The position numbers and the translations under genes are program-made. The notes below the pieces were generated by a model, which worked only from the letters and a program-made list of their open reading frames with translations, made no database searches and was not told the origin of the DNA. DNA of 64,000 nucleotides from assembly GCF_029963765.1 (NCBI RefSeq), contig NZ_JALBYU010000003.1:124001-188000 (forward strand), written 5' to 3'. Of the stretch, positions 25,101 to 34,419 are shown piece after piece. How positions within the stretch are numbered: position 1 is the stretch's first letter; every line of letters begins with the position of its first letter. The stretch comes from Pseudomonas sp. UYIF39. GTDB lineage: Bacteria; Pseudomonadota; Gammaproteobacteria; Pseudomonadales; Pseudomonadaceae.

Positions 25101-27038
25101 TCAGGTATAACTCTTACACGTTTTCACTGCGTGATTCTTGGCAATATAATAAGCTTCATGCAACTGCATATGCCGTTCGACCCGTACAGTAGGGTCCCCA
25201 GGTGTTCTAAACAAAGACGTTGTTTTTGGCACATAAACAAACTTATTGCCATAACCATAGCGCAACCAAAGATTCCAGTCTTCGAGACTGCTCATATCGG
25301 TTTGAAATCCACCTCGTTGCAAGTAGAGATCCTTTTGAAAAAGGAGAGACTGGATGGCTATAAAGTTGTGATCCAACAGAACATCATAGTCATATTCTTG
25401 CTTGAGAATCGGAGGTACAGCATGGCTAACCTCAAAATATTGCTCTTCCACGCCACCGGCAACAGTACCGACTTCCAGTGCCAATGAGTAGGCCGCTACC
25501 GCATCAGAATTTTTCGCCAACGCACCAACAAGCACCTCGACATGATCCGCAAAAAGCAAATCATCATCATCGAGAAACATGCAATATTTTCCGGCTGCCT
25601 TTTCGAGACCATAATTACCGGTAACCGAACGACCGACTTTATCGAGGGAGTAGTAACTGACACTCATTCCCTCCGGAAATTCAAAATCAGCCACAACCGA
25701 GCTCATCGTAGAACCGCCATCCTCAACGACTATCAACTCGATATTCGGATACGTTTGATTAAGCACTGACATCATGGACTGCCTGAGAAACTCTCCTCGA
25801 TTCTTGTAAGTTCGAGTTACCACAGTAACAAGAGGGTAATCGGTCAATGGCTCACCCACCTCCCAGAACGCCCCATCCCTGATCATTTCATAATCAAAGC
25901 CCCTGAAAGGGAAATAGCAGTTTTCACTCGGCCCCTTGCCCCGCATAAAATACCGAGCCTTCTTGAATATCACACCAAAGTTTCTGAACACATCGCGACG
26001 GGCGCCAGCATAGGGTTCTGGACGGAGTAAAAGCAGGCACTGCAAGATAAAGCCACCCACTCTATCACTCAAATTCCCATAACGTAGCCTGATATAAGCA
26101 TTGGCCAGTGTGCTGCCGGTATACTGAATCGGTTTTATATGATGCTCATGCTCATAGGTATAATGATAGACGACGGCAGACGGGCAATACTTGAGTTGGT
26201 ATCCATAGGACCTGAAGCGATAGGAAAGCTCGACGTCTTCGCCATACATGAAGATCTCGCGCTCGTATCCACCGACTTTAACGTAAGCCGACCTTCTTAC
26301 GAGTACGCAAGCATGGGACGACCAGTTGGTTTCCAACGTTACCGGATCGTAATATTTAGGATGCTCATAAGGTGCCTGCCTCAACTCCCAGGATGCCACC
26401 TCAGCCTTGGCATCCGCCAAAGCAGCGGTCACCACTCTGGTTATAGCGTCTTTAGCAAAAACAATATCCACATTACTAACAAGAAAATACTCAGAGCTTC
26501 CTTTATGGATTGCTTTTTCATGCCCGGCACCAAACCCGACATTGTCGCCTTCCAGAATGTCGAAACCAGCCACTTCCTGACCAAGTAATGCCTGCCAACG
26601 CTGCAATGCTTCAAGGGTGCTGTCCGAAGACCCGTTATCAACAAAGAACATATTCAATTTGCTGAGCGGGTAACTCTGCGCCCTTAACGATTCAAAAAAA
26701 CCATCAACCCACTTGCCACTATTGAACGTCACCACCGACACATCAATAACAGGTTGCGCCTGGGCGACCGACGAGTTCTGGAACCGTGAAAAACGACGAT
26801 TCAATATAGCCTGTATAGCCTTGGTATTATTTCGCGAATAAATTACCAACATTATGTTTTCGCGCAAACGCTTGAAAAACAAATGTATACGAACACGAAC
26901 CCACACAAGGAAAGGAAACTTTTGATAAATGGGTCGAATGAACGCTTTAGACTTAGCCAAAAAAGAGCGCAGCCCTCGAAAAAAACGCGTTACGACTTGC
27001 CAAATGTTTGAAGCAACCATACTGAATAAACCACTCAT
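25101..27038 (-). CDS. Two-domain GT2 glycosyltransferase (rhamnosyltransferase-like)
   Basis: This protein has 645 residues. A basic, helical N-terminus (about 90 residues) is followed by a first GT2 domain. That domain has VSVVTFNSGKWVDGFFESLR, FFVDNGSSDSTLEAL and FMYGEDVELSYRFRSYGY, the last typical of rhamnosyltransferase-like enzymes. A second GT2 domain from about residue 410 has TVVTRTYKNRGEFLRQSM, VVEDGG and MFLDDDDL. Two catalytic domains suggest that two different linkages, or alternating residues, are made by one protein. ATG 27038 follows AGGGGG by nine bases. It is downstream of wbpL with a 137-base gap. Confidence 0.82.
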   Translation of the reverse strand: MSGLFSMVASNIWQVVTRFFRGLRSFLAKSKAFIRPIYQKFPFLVWVRVRIHLFFKRLRENIMLVIYSRNNTKAIQAILNRRFSRFQNSSVAQAQPVIDVSVVTFNSGKWVDGFFESLRAQSYPLSKLNMFFVDNGSSDSTLEALQRWQALLGQEVAGFDILEGDNVGFGAGHEKAIHKGSSEYFLVSNVDIVFAKDAITRVVTAALADAKAEVASWELRQAPYEHPKYYDPVTLETNWSSHACVLVRRSAYVKVGGYEREIFMYGEDVELSYRFRSYGYQLKYCPSAVVYHYTYEHEHHIKPIQYTGSTLANAYIRLRYGNLSDRVGGFILQCLLLLRPEPYAGARRDVFRNFGVIFKKARYFMRGKGPSENCYFPFRGFDYEMIRDGAFWEVGEPLTDYPLVTVVTRTYKNRGEFLRQSMMSVLNQTYPNIELIVVEDGGSTMSSVVADFEFPEGMSVSYYSLDKVGRSVTGNYGLEKAAGKYCMFLDDDDLLFADHVEVLVGALAKNSDAVAAYSLALEVGTVAGGVEEQYFEVSHAVPPILKQEYDYDVLLDHNFIAIQSLLFQKDLYLQRGGFQTDMSSLEDWNLWLRYGYGNKFVYVPKTTSLFRTPGDPTVRVERHMQLHEAYYIAKNHAVKTCKSYT

Positions 27039-27174
27039 TAAATCGAACCCCCTAACCAATGCAACTTAGCGACCTGAAAATATCACAACATCAGCAGCAG
27101 GCACATCCCAAGACGCTCCACAAGAGAGGCAACCATGCAAACCTGTGTTGACATGTGTTTCTGACGCTTTTTAA

Positions 27175-28194
27175 TTACACTACTTGCTCCGACTCTCCAG
27201 CTTTGTAGGTGCATGCGATAAATAGCAGTGGAGCATAAGCTACGACCATACCAAAAAATCCGGAAACCCACCCACTTGCTACAGCGATCGATAACGGCAT
27301 GAGCCATACAAAATTAATAGTGATCGATGCCAGCACTACTGTTTTATGGCTACGGTGCTTGCGAGAGGCATATTGGTAACCATGACTGCGGTGGGCTTCA
27401 TATACTTTTTCGCCTCGCAAAAGCCTGCGCATCAGGGTCCACGTCGCATCAACAATGAAAACGCCAAGCATGATCAACCAGCTCCAGAGCAACTCGGGCG
27501 ACTTGGAGGCTGCCTCAATGGACATCCCTGCCAATACAATCCCCAAAAAACCACTGCCTGCGTCTCCCATGAAAATTTTCGCCGGCGGATAGTTCCAACA
27601 GAGAAAACCCGCGACCGCTGCCACCAGAGCAAGAGGCCCCCACGCCAGTTCGAGGTTTGCGCCAAACCAATAGACCAGCAACATTCCGAGGCAGACACTG
27701 ATCGCTTCAGCACTGGCCAAGCCGTCAATGCCATCCATGAAGTTGTAAAGATTCAGCATCCAGACCAAATACAGCACAAACAAAATATTCCCAATCCACC
27801 CTGGATCAAGGGTAGCGCCAAAGAGCGTGATGCGAGGAGAGCCTCCCAGCCAATATAACGCCCATATCGAGGCAGCAAAATGGCCTAATAGGCGCCACCT
27901 TGCAGCGATATGCCCGTGATCATCGGCAAAACCGATAAGCGCGACCAACAAGCCGCTCCCCAGCAAACCAAAGAGCGTCGCCAGGCTCATCAAATCAAGA
28001 CCGCGAAGGATCAGAAGCGCCAACAGAAAGGAGACAACAATAGCTACACCTCCACCCCGAGGAGTAGGCACCGAGTGAGAGCTGCGCTCGTTTGGTATGT
28101 CCATCAAGCTCTTGGCCAAAGCATAACGACGTAAAACAAGCGTCAGCCCCCAGGAAACAACGAATACTGCAAGTAGCAGCCACAAAAAAGTCAT
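27175..28194 (-). CDS. wbpL: WbpL-type undecaprenyl-phosphate glycosyl-1-phosphate transferase
   Basis: This 339-residue inner-membrane protein with about ten helices belongs to the WecA/MraY/WbpL family. Diagnostic motifs are SSHSVPTPRGGG, LIGFADDHGH, NLYNFMDGIDGLAS, IFMGDAGSGFLG and HRSHGYQYAS. It starts O-antigen synthesis by moving a HexNAc-1-phosphate (QuiNAc, FucNAc or GlcNAc in Pseudomonas) onto undecaprenyl phosphate. Its start overlaps the stop of the reductase gene (ATGA), so the two are translationally coupled. That supports the idea that the reductase product is its substrate. Confidence 0.93.
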   Translation of the reverse strand: MTFLWLLLAVFVVSWGLTLVLRRYALAKSLMDIPNERSSHSVPTPRGGGVAIVVSFLLALLILRGLDLMSLATLFGLLGSGLLVALIGFADDHGHIAARWRLLGHFAASIWALYWLGGSPRITLFGATLDPGWIGNILFVLYLVWMLNLYNFMDGIDGLASAEAISVCLGMLLVYWFGANLELAWGPLALVAAVAGFLCWNYPPAKIFMGDAGSGFLGIVLAGMSIEAASKSPELLWSWLIMLGVFIVDATWTLMRRLLRGEKVYEAHRSHGYQYASRKHRSHKTVVLASITINFVWLMPLSIAVASGWVSGFFGMVVAYAPLLFIACTYKAGESEQVV

Positions 28195-29153
28195 TTCGTC
28201 TGCGCGTCCAGATAGTGACCTGCGGTTTGGCGCATGGCTTCATCCATGTTGATGGGTGGTGTCCACCCCAATAATTCACGATTTTTGCTGATGTCGACCT
28301 GCAATGACCCGCAGATCCGTTGAGCAACGGATTGCTTTCTCAATGCCGAAGCCGCCACTACCAGCAACCACTCTGGCAATGGCAAGAGCCAGGCCTTCGT
28401 CCCGAGCGCATTGCCCAGGCGACGTAGCATTTGGGTTGTGGACAAGTCCTGGCCATCACTGACCAGAAAGGTTTGGTTCGCTGCGGCAGGATGATCAATA
28501 CAGGTGACTATAAGGTCCACCAGGTTTCCGATCGCCACAAGGCTACGCTGATTCCGGACCGCTCCCAACGGTAACGGAATACCTTTATTGAGCCAGCGCA
28601 GCATACTCAGAAAATTGGCTTTAACCCCCGCCCCATAGATCAATGGCGGGCGAATAATCACCACTTCCATTCCGGTTTCACGAGCAAGTTGTCTCAGCGC
28701 TTGTTCAGCCTCGTGCTTGGACACGCCATAAGGATCCACCGGGGCCGGAGTATCGTCAGCCTTGAACGGCTTGCCTGGCAGGGTGCTTTCGCCATTGACC
28801 TTGATCGAACTGATGAAGATGAAGCGTTTGACTCCCGATTCAGCGGCGCGCTTTGCCAACCGAAGAGTGCCCTCCACATTGACCTTGCGAAATTCGGCCA
28901 AGGCATCAGAAACGACTTCGTTCATCACATGAACTCTGGCCGCCGCGTGGACGACCGCACTTACATCCTTCAACTCAGACAAGGCTTCAGGATCATTCAG
29001 ATCAAAGGGTACAACCGGGCATAAACCCTGTAACCGGGTGGGACTGCGAGCGGCTGCGATCGGAGCGAACTGTTTGTCCACCAACATCCTGAAAACCAGC
29101 GCCTCACCCACGAAACCGCCTGCCCCCGTGACCAATACCTTTGGGGCTGTCAT
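28191..29153 (-). CDS. NAD-dependent 4-keto-6-deoxy-sugar reductase/epimerase (WbpV-like)
   Basis: This 320-residue extended SDR has VLVTGAGGFVGEALVFRML, FISSIKVNGEST, the catalytic YGVSKHEAEQAL, and IIRPPLIYGAGVKANF. This pattern fits the reductases beside wbpL that reduce the WbpM product to UDP-QuiNAc or UDP-FucNAc. ATG 29153 overlaps the stop of the preceding GT2 gene, and its own stop overlaps wbpL. The sugar made depends on stereospecificity not readable here. Confidence 0.82.
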   Translation of the reverse strand: MTAPKVLVTGAGGFVGEALVFRMLVDKQFAPIAAARSPTRLQGLCPVVPFDLNDPEALSELKDVSAVVHAAARVHVMNEVVSDALAEFRKVNVEGTLRLAKRAAESGVKRFIFISSIKVNGESTLPGKPFKADDTPAPVDPYGVSKHEAEQALRQLARETGMEVVIIRPPLIYGAGVKANFLSMLRWLNKGIPLPLGAVRNQRSLVAIGNLVDLIVTCIDHPAAANQTFLVSDGQDLSTTQMLRRLGNALGTKAWLLPLPEWLLVVAASALRKQSVAQRICGSLQVDISKNRELLGWTPPINMDEAMRQTAGHYLDAQTK

Positions 29154-30073
29154 TGAGCTTTGTTTCCTATCAACGCGGTGACCCAACAAATAAAAAAGAA
29201 GAAAATCTTGTCCCGTACCCGGCGCCTGCATTGCCAGGCACTGAAGGACAGCTTCATCAGTTCCGTACGCCGTAATTGCAGCAAGACGCCTTCAAAGGGC
29301 TTCGCCCCCTGCCCCACCAGATCTGCAATCAGGCGAACCTGACCGAACCACCAACCGTCATGAATGGTTTTGTAACGAGCGATCAACGGACTCAGGCCTG
29401 TGTTGGCACCGACCTGATTACGCTCGTGCTGCCGGTAATCCATGCTGGGTAACGGGTCGATATACCAACGGTAACCATGACTGCGCGCAAAGGCGTAGCA
29501 ATACCAGTCATGCAAAGTTACACCTTGCAGTTGCTGCCAGTTGGCGAGCATCGAGCCTTTCAAGGCTTCTACCAGGCTTTTTCTAAAGACATAGGTGCAG
29601 CCAGGCCCGGCTGCCTCGAACAAAAAATCCCAGGCGACCTGAGGCTGCGCCTTGTCCAGCAGCAGGGTTCTGCCACTTGGCCAGAACGCCGTCACGTTAC
29701 TGGAGTAGGCATCTACTCGTCGTGCCTGCAGCGCCTGGGTTGCTCTGTGCAGCTTGTCGGGATACCAGATGTCGTCCTGGTCGGCAAAGGCGACGTAGTC
29801 GTAGCCATTGAAGTCAACGTCCCGGATCAACCGAAAGAAGTTGCGCGATGCTCCGCCGAAGCGATTGGCATCCGGAAGCACTACAACTGCTGGATGCTCA
29901 GCCGCATAAGCTTTACACCACGCCTCGGTGCCGTCAGTAGAGGGGTCGATGCTAATGTGCAGGGTTACGTCGACCGATAACTGGCCGAGAATCGAGACCA
30001 GTTGCTCCTCAATCCACTGCATTCCGTTGTACGCAGCCAGCAAAACTGCAACCTTGGGATGTTTTACTGGCAT
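29150..30073 (-). CDS. GT2 family glycosyltransferase
   Basis: This 307-residue protein has a GT-A fold. VAVLLAAYNGMQWIEEQLVS starts the nucleotide-binding domain; ISIDPSTDGTEAW and VAFADQDDIWYPDKL carry the DxD-like motif. DYRQHERNQVGAN resembles the region found in rhamnosyl- and related transferases. The C-terminus is basic and then hydrophobic, suggesting membrane association. It follows rmlA by 54 bases and is coupled to the reductase downstream, so it may use dTDP-rhamnose. That donor is inferred only from position. Confidence 0.82.
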   Translation of the reverse strand: MPVKHPKVAVLLAAYNGMQWIEEQLVSILGQLSVDVTLHISIDPSTDGTEAWCKAYAAEHPAVVVLPDANRFGGASRNFFRLIRDVDFNGYDYVAFADQDDIWYPDKLHRATQALQARRVDAYSSNVTAFWPSGRTLLLDKAQPQVAWDFLFEAAGPGCTYVFRKSLVEALKGSMLANWQQLQGVTLHDWYCYAFARSHGYRWYIDPLPSMDYRQHERNQVGANTGLSPLIARYKTIHDGWWFGQVRLIADLVGQGAKPFEGVLLQLRRTELMKLSFSAWQCRRRVRDKIFFFFICWVTALIGNKAQ

Positions 30074-30127
30074 GCTATTCCTGCTTGCACGGATTAAACG
30101 CTAGGTTTGAAAGTAAACCCTCTCGAC

Positions 30128-31018
30128 TCAGAGGGAATCCAAATCCAGCAGTTTTTGCAGGTACTGACCATAGCCAGTCTTTTTCAGCTTATCGGCCTGA
30201 GCGCTCAACTGTTCAGCGGTAATCCAAGCGTTGTTGTAGGCGATCTCCTCCAGGCAGGCCACTTTCAAGCCTTGACGCTGCTCTATCGTGTGCACGAAGT
30301 GACTGGCCTCGAGCAACGAGTCGTGAGTCCCCGTGTCCAGCCAGGCAAAACCGCGTCCGAGCATTTCTACATTGAGGGTGTTCTGCTCGAGGTAGGCGCG
30401 GTTAACGTCAGTGATTTCCAGCTCGCCACGCTCGGACGGCTTGATGCTCTTGGCGATCTCGACAACATCGTTGTCGTAGAAGTACAGACCAGTCACCGCA
30501 TAGTTGGATTTTGGCTTCAGCGGTTTCTCTTCAATACTTAGCGCGCGACCGGTTTTGTCGAACTCAACAACACCGAAGCGCTCCGGATCGGAGACGTGGT
30601 AGCCGAATACAGTAGCGCCATGCTGTTGAGAGCTGGCGGAACGCAAGTTATCGGAGAAGTGCTGACCGTAGAAGATGTTGTCGCCCAGGATCAGGCAGCA
30701 AGGATCTTTGCCGATGAACTCTTCGCCAATGATGAAGGCTTGTGCCAGACCGTCCGGACTAGGTTGCTCGGCGTAGGTCAGCTTGATGCCGTACAGGCTA
30801 CCGTCACCCAGCAGCTTGCGGAAACACGGCAAGTCTTCAGGCGTGGAGATAATCAGGACTTCACGCATGCCCGCCAGCATCAGCACCGACAGCGGATAGA
30901 AGATCATCGGCTTGTCGTAGATCGGCAGCATCTGCTTGGACACGCCGAGGGTCAACGGATGCAGGCGCGTACCCGAGCCGCCAGCGAGGATGATGCCTTT
31001 ACGATTTGTCGTGCTCAT
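30128..31018 (-). CDS. rmlA: Glucose-1-phosphate thymidylyltransferase RmlA
   Basis: This 296-residue protein matches the family length. It has [20 protein letters not shown] (nucleotide-binding loop), [37 protein letters not shown] and [16 protein letters not shown]. It makes dTDP-glucose from dTTP and glucose-1-phosphate, the first step to dTDP-rhamnose and to dTDP-amino sugars. The start overlaps the rmlD stop (ATGA). Gene order rmlB-rmlD-rmlA, without rmlC in the window, is notable; rmlC may lie elsewhere. Confidence 0.96.
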   Translation of the reverse strand: MSTTNRKGIILAGGSGTRLHPLTLGVSKQMLPIYDKPMIFYPLSVLMLAGMREVLIISTPEDLPCFRKLLGDGSLYGIKLTYAEQPSPDGLAQAFIIGEEFIGKDPCCLILGDNIFYGQHFSDNLRSASSQQHGATVFGYHVSDPERFGVVEFDKTGRALSIEEKPLKPKSNYAVTGLYFYDNDVVEIAKSIKPSERGELEITDVNRAYLEQNTLNVEMLGRGFAWLDTGTHDSLLEASHFVHTIEQRQGLKVACLEEIAYNNAWITAEQLSAQADKLKKTGYGQYLQKLLDLDSL

Positions 31019-31908
31019 TTATTCAGAACTTCCCTAAGCATTCGGGTTACACCACTTTGCCAATCCGGCAAGTGCAGAGAAAAATTGTCACGCAGCTTCT
31101 GAGTATTCAAACGCGAATTCAGAGGGCGGCGCGCAGGTGTCGGATAAGCCGTCGTTTCAATCGGATTGATCGTCGTTACGGCGAGCTGCTCGCCGTTGTC
31201 TTGGGCGAAAGCGATCACATGGCTAGCATAGCCGTGCCAGGACACTTCGCCACTGGCCGCCAAGTGATACAAGCCCGACAGCTCAGGACGTTGCAGAACT
31301 TGCTGAATGGTCAACGCGGTCACGTCGGCAATCAGGTCTGCCCCCGTTGGGGCTCCGATCTGGTCGGCGATAACGCTCAAAGTTTCGCGATCTTTGGCCA
31401 GACGCAGCATAGTCTTGGCGAAGTTGTTGCCGCGAGCGCCATAGACCCAGCTGGTGCGGAAGATCAGGTGCTTGCAGCCCGACGCGGTAATCGCCTGCTC
31501 GCCGGCCAGTTTACTGGCGCCGTAGTGATTCAACGGGGCGACTGCATCTGACTCTTGCCACGGCGCTGAACCCTGGCCGTTGAAAACGTAGTCGGTCGAG
31601 TAGTGAATCAGCCAGGCACCCAGAGTCGCAGCCTCTTCGGCTATGACTTGGCTTGCCTGACCGTTCACACGGTCGGCCAACTCGGTTTCGGACTCGGCTT
31701 TATCGACAGCGGTGTAGGCCGCAGCGTTGACGATGACGTCGGGCTTGACCTGACGGATCGTTGCGCGCAAAGCGTCGAGATCGGACAGATCGCCGCACAA
31801 GCCATCGACCACATGGCGGTCCAGGGCAAATAACTCACCCAGCGGCGCGAGGGAGCGCTGTAGCTCCCAGCCCACTTGGCCGTTTTTTCCCAGCAGGAGG
31901 ATTCTCAT
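31015..31908 (-). CDS. rmlD: dTDP-4-dehydrorhamnose reductase RmlD
   Basis: This 297-residue protein starts [20 protein letters not shown]. It carries STDYVFNG, the catalytic [12 protein letters not shown] and [20 protein letters not shown], all classic RmlD motifs. It reduces dTDP-4-dehydro-L-rhamnose to dTDP-L-rhamnose with NAD(P)H. ATG 31908 sits inside the rmlB stop, and its own stop overlaps rmlA. The longer open frame upstream lies within rmlB and is not coding. Confidence 0.96.
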   Translation of the reverse strand: MRILLLGKNGQVGWELQRSLAPLGELFALDRHVVDGLCGDLSDLDALRATIRQVKPDVIVNAAAYTAVDKAESETELADRVNGQASQVIAEEAATLGAWLIHYSTDYVFNGQGSAPWQESDAVAPLNHYGASKLAGEQAITASGCKHLIFRTSWVYGARGNNFAKTMLRLAKDRETLSVIADQIGAPTGADLIADVTALTIQQVLQRPELSGLYHLAASGEVSWHGYASHVIAFAQDNGEQLAVTTINPIETTAYPTPARRPLNSRLNTQKLRDNFSLHLPDWQSGVTRMLREVLNK

Positions 31909-32981
31909 GCTTTGTTCGAACGGTCTGCGTAGTTCTGGTCGATCCACTGCTGGTAGCTGCCGCTCTTCACGTGGGCTACCCATTCAGTGTTGTTGAGATA
32001 CCACTCGACCGTTTTGCGGATGCCGGTTTCGAACGTTTCTTCCGGTGTCCAACCCAGTTCACGCTGGATTTTGCTGGCGTCGATTGCGTAACGCTGGTCG
32101 TGACCCGGGCGATCCTGAACGTATGTGATCAGGCTGGCATGTGGACGGTGAGCAGAATCGGGACGCAGTTCGTCGAGCAGTGCGCACAGGGTATCCACTA
32201 CTTCGATGTTTTGCTTTTCGTTATGGCCGCCGATGTTGTACGTCTCGCCGATCACGCCTTCGGTCACGACTTTGTACAGTGCCCGGGCGTGGTCTTCGAC
32301 GTAGAGCCAGTCGCGGACCTGGTTGCCTTTGCCGTAGACCGGCAGCGGCTTGCCTTCCAGTGCATTGAGAATGATCAGCGGGATCAACTTCTCAGGGAAA
32401 TGGCACGGGCCGTAGTTGTTGGAACAGTTGGTGACCACGGTCGGCAAACCGTAAGTTCGGCTCCAGGCCCGAACCAAATGATCGGAACTGGCCTTGCTGG
32501 CGGAATATGGCGAGCTTGGCTGATACGGCGTGGTTTCAGTGAAGAGGTCTTCCGGACCTTCGAGGTCTCCGTAAACTTCATCAGTCGAAATATGGTGAAA
32601 GCGGAAGTTGGCTTTACGCGCATCATCCAACGCCGTCCAATAGTGGCGCGCAGCTTCCAGCAGGGTGTAAGTGCCGATGATGTTGGTCTGGATGAATTCA
32701 GACGGACCTGAAATCGAGCGGTCAACATGGGACTCTGCGGCCAGGTGCATGATCGCATCCGGTTGGTGTTCACGCAGAACGCGGTCGACTTGATCACGAT
32801 CGCAGATGTCGACGCGCTCGAACACGTAACGCGAGTTCTGGCTAACGTCGGCCAATGACTCAAGGTTACCGGCGTAAGTCAGCTTATCGACGTTAACGAC
32901 AGCATCGGTAGTGTTGGAGATGATATGACGGATGACTGCCGAGCCGATAAACCCGGCACCGCCGGTTACTAGAATTTTCAC
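31905..32981 (-). CDS. rmlB: dTDP-glucose 4,6-dehydratase RmlB
   Basis: This 358-residue protein has [31 protein letters not shown], the TDE motif [27 protein letters not shown] and [18 protein letters not shown]. It forms dTDP-4-keto-6-deoxyglucose, the branch point for rhamnose and for the FdtA/FdtB route at 8-9.7 kb. The start is a GTG with a rather distant AAGGG. It is the first gene of a minus-strand run; its promoter should lie between 32982 and 33211, where I find no clear boxes. Confidence 0.96.
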   Translation of the reverse strand: MKILVTGGAGFIGSAVIRHIISNTTDAVVNVDKLTYAGNLESLADVSQNSRYVFERVDICDRDQVDRVLREHQPDAIMHLAAESHVDRSISGPSEFIQTNIIGTYTLLEAARHYWTALDDARKANFRFHHISTDEVYGDLEGPEDLFTETTPYQPSSPYSASKASSDHLVRAWSRTYGLPTVVTNCSNNYGPCHFPEKLIPLIILNALEGKPLPVYGKGNQVRDWLYVEDHARALYKVVTEGVIGETYNIGGHNEKQNIEVVDTLCALLDELRPDSAHRPHASLITYVQDRPGHDQRYAIDASKIQRELGWTPEETFETGIRKTVEWYLNNTEWVAHVKSGSYQQWIDQNYADRSNKA

Positions 32982-33211
32982 GCGAAACCATACCCTTAAG
33001 TTACTGACAGGGCCGCCAACCGAGCACTGTCTAATCCATGAATGCAGAAGCCATCAAGTCAGCTGAGGCCTCTGACAGAGTCAGTCTGAACCGATGTGGG
33101 AATATGCCACTATCGGACAAGCGCAGCATTTTACAGCTTAATGACGGTTTTACTAATGGATATAGACAAGCTGTGGCTAAAGCTTAGTGCGCCTTACGCG
33201 TTATGTCGCAA

Positions 33212-33451
33212 TCAGACAAGGCGTTTGCGTGAAGTTCTGGACGTACGTCCCAGAAACCAGCCAAGAATCGGCCCGATCACCATCCCGATCAGCAGCGCAA
33301 CAACCATGATCAGCGATACCGGTAGTTGCGGCCCCGCCCACCCCAGGAACAGCAGGGAAACCGATTGTTGATTTTCCAGGACAAACGCCAGTACCGCCAG
33401 AATCAGCAACAGGATAACTACTCCAAGGAGTACACGCTTGAGGTTACGCAT
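33212..33451 (-). CDS. LapA-domain (DUF1049) inner-membrane protein
   Basis: This 79-residue protein has two hydrophobic helices (GVVILLLILAVLAFVLENQQ and SLIMVVALLIGMVIGPILGW) and a basic C-terminus. It fits the lipopolysaccharide assembly protein A domain. LapA homologues lie after ihfB in many gammaproteobacteria and help control LPS synthesis with LapB; a separate lapB is not seen here. It starts 11 bases after the ihfB stop, so the two are co-transcribed. Confidence 0.85.
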   Translation of the reverse strand: MRNLKRVLLGVVILLLILAVLAFVLENQQSVSLLFLGWAGPQLPVSLIMVVALLIGMVIGPILGWFLGRTSRTSRKRLV

Positions 33452-33462
33452 GCGCCGACCCT

Positions 33463-33771
33463 TTAGTTATGGAGGTCAAAACCTTCCTCCTCGTCCTCGT
33501 TCACACGATCGCGCAATTCTTTGCCTGGCTTGAAATGCGGCACGAACTTGCCGTCGAGGCTGACGGACTGACCGGTTTTTGGATTGCGACCTACGCGCGG
33601 CGCGCGGTAGTGCAAGGAGAAGCTGCCAAACCCACGGATCTCGATTCGATCACCGGTGGCCAGGCATTGGGACATTTGTTCGAGCATGGTCTTGATGGCC
33701 AGTTCCACATCCTTGGATGAGAGCAGCCCTTGATGGGTGACAATTCGTTCGATCAACTCCGACTTCGTCAT
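33463..33771 (-). CDS. ihfB: Integration host factor subunit beta
   Basis: This 102-residue protein has the typical [11 protein letters not shown] start, [20 protein letters not shown] and the DNA-intercalating arm GRNPKTG. IHF is a heterodimer with IhfA (encoded elsewhere) that bends DNA at promoters, replication and recombination sites. The acidic tail [11 protein letters not shown] is usual in Pseudomonas. It lies downstream of rpsA, as in most gammaproteobacteria, here separated by a small lipoprotein gene. Confidence 0.96.
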   Translation of the reverse strand: MTKSELIERIVTHQGLLSSKDVELAIKTMLEQMSQCLATGDRIEIRGFGSFSLHYRAPRVGRNPKTGQSVSLDGKFVPHFKPGKELRDRVNEDEEEGFDLHN

Positions 33772-33922
33772 ATTTTTCCCTTCTTTTTCAAGCAGCTAGA
33801 TCAGCGCTTCAAAGGTTTTAGCACGCCCGGATGAATTTGAACAGCCCGAGTTTTGACATACCTCACCAGCAATGCGATGACCAATTCCAGAGTAACGAAT
33901 CACTGATCGTGCACTCACACAC

Positions 33923-34201
33923 TCATCGACAGATGACCAGCATGGTGCGCGTCAGATAGCCCGCAGGATTAAAGCCAAAGGGGTACTCATCCTCGTCTTT
34001 GGCATCATCGGACCGGGCTACAACCTTGTAGCCCGCCGTCTTGCACTCCTTGCTCGCTCGCTTGCGACACTTCTCCCATCCCGACCCCAACCCCGAACAA
34101 TCAATCTCGATGCCGCTGACCCCACGCACAACGTGAGTCTTGGCATTAGTGGTACAGCCCGCCAGTGTCAGTACTGCTATTACGACAATGAGCTTGTTCA
34201 T
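33923..34201 (-). CDS. Small predicted lipoprotein
   Basis: This 92-residue protein begins MNKLIVVIAVLTLAGC, a signal peptide with the lipobox LAGC. The mature part has four further Cys (near CSGLG, KCRKR, ECKTA and VICR) that could form disulfides. ATG 34201 follows AAGGA; an ATG seven codons earlier lacks such a site. The residue after the lipid-attachment Cys is Thr, predicting the outer membrane. I do not recognise a functional family. It interrupts the usual rpsA-ihfB neighbourhood. Confidence 0.65.
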   Translation of the reverse strand: MNKLIVVIAVLTLAGCTTNAKTHVVRGVSGIEIDCSGLGSGWEKCRKRASKECKTAGYKVVARSDDAKDEDEYPFGFNPAGYLTRTMLVICR

Positions 34202-34371
34202 TCGCTTCCTTAGGCCGGACACGCCGCCCGACGGTCGTTCGCTTCAAGCTAAAGACTAGCTTTAAATAAACGATTGATCCGATTAAAGAAAGAGACAACT
34301 TGCCGGGAGGTTTGGTTTCACCGCAAACAATCGCAGCGCCGCGAAACCATCAAAATCACCAAATCGTAGAC

Positions 34372-34402
34372 ACAAAAAAGGGCGACCGAAGTCGCCCTTT
34401 TT
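34372..34402 (-). terminator. Rho-independent terminator of rpsA
   Basis: On the minus strand GGGCGAC-TTCG-GTCGCCC is followed by six T. The stem is perfect with a stable TTCG loop. It lies just past the rpsA stop. The opposite strand also has a T-run, so it may be bidirectional. Confidence 0.92.
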
Positions 34403-34419
34403 CTATGGTCTGACAGAAC

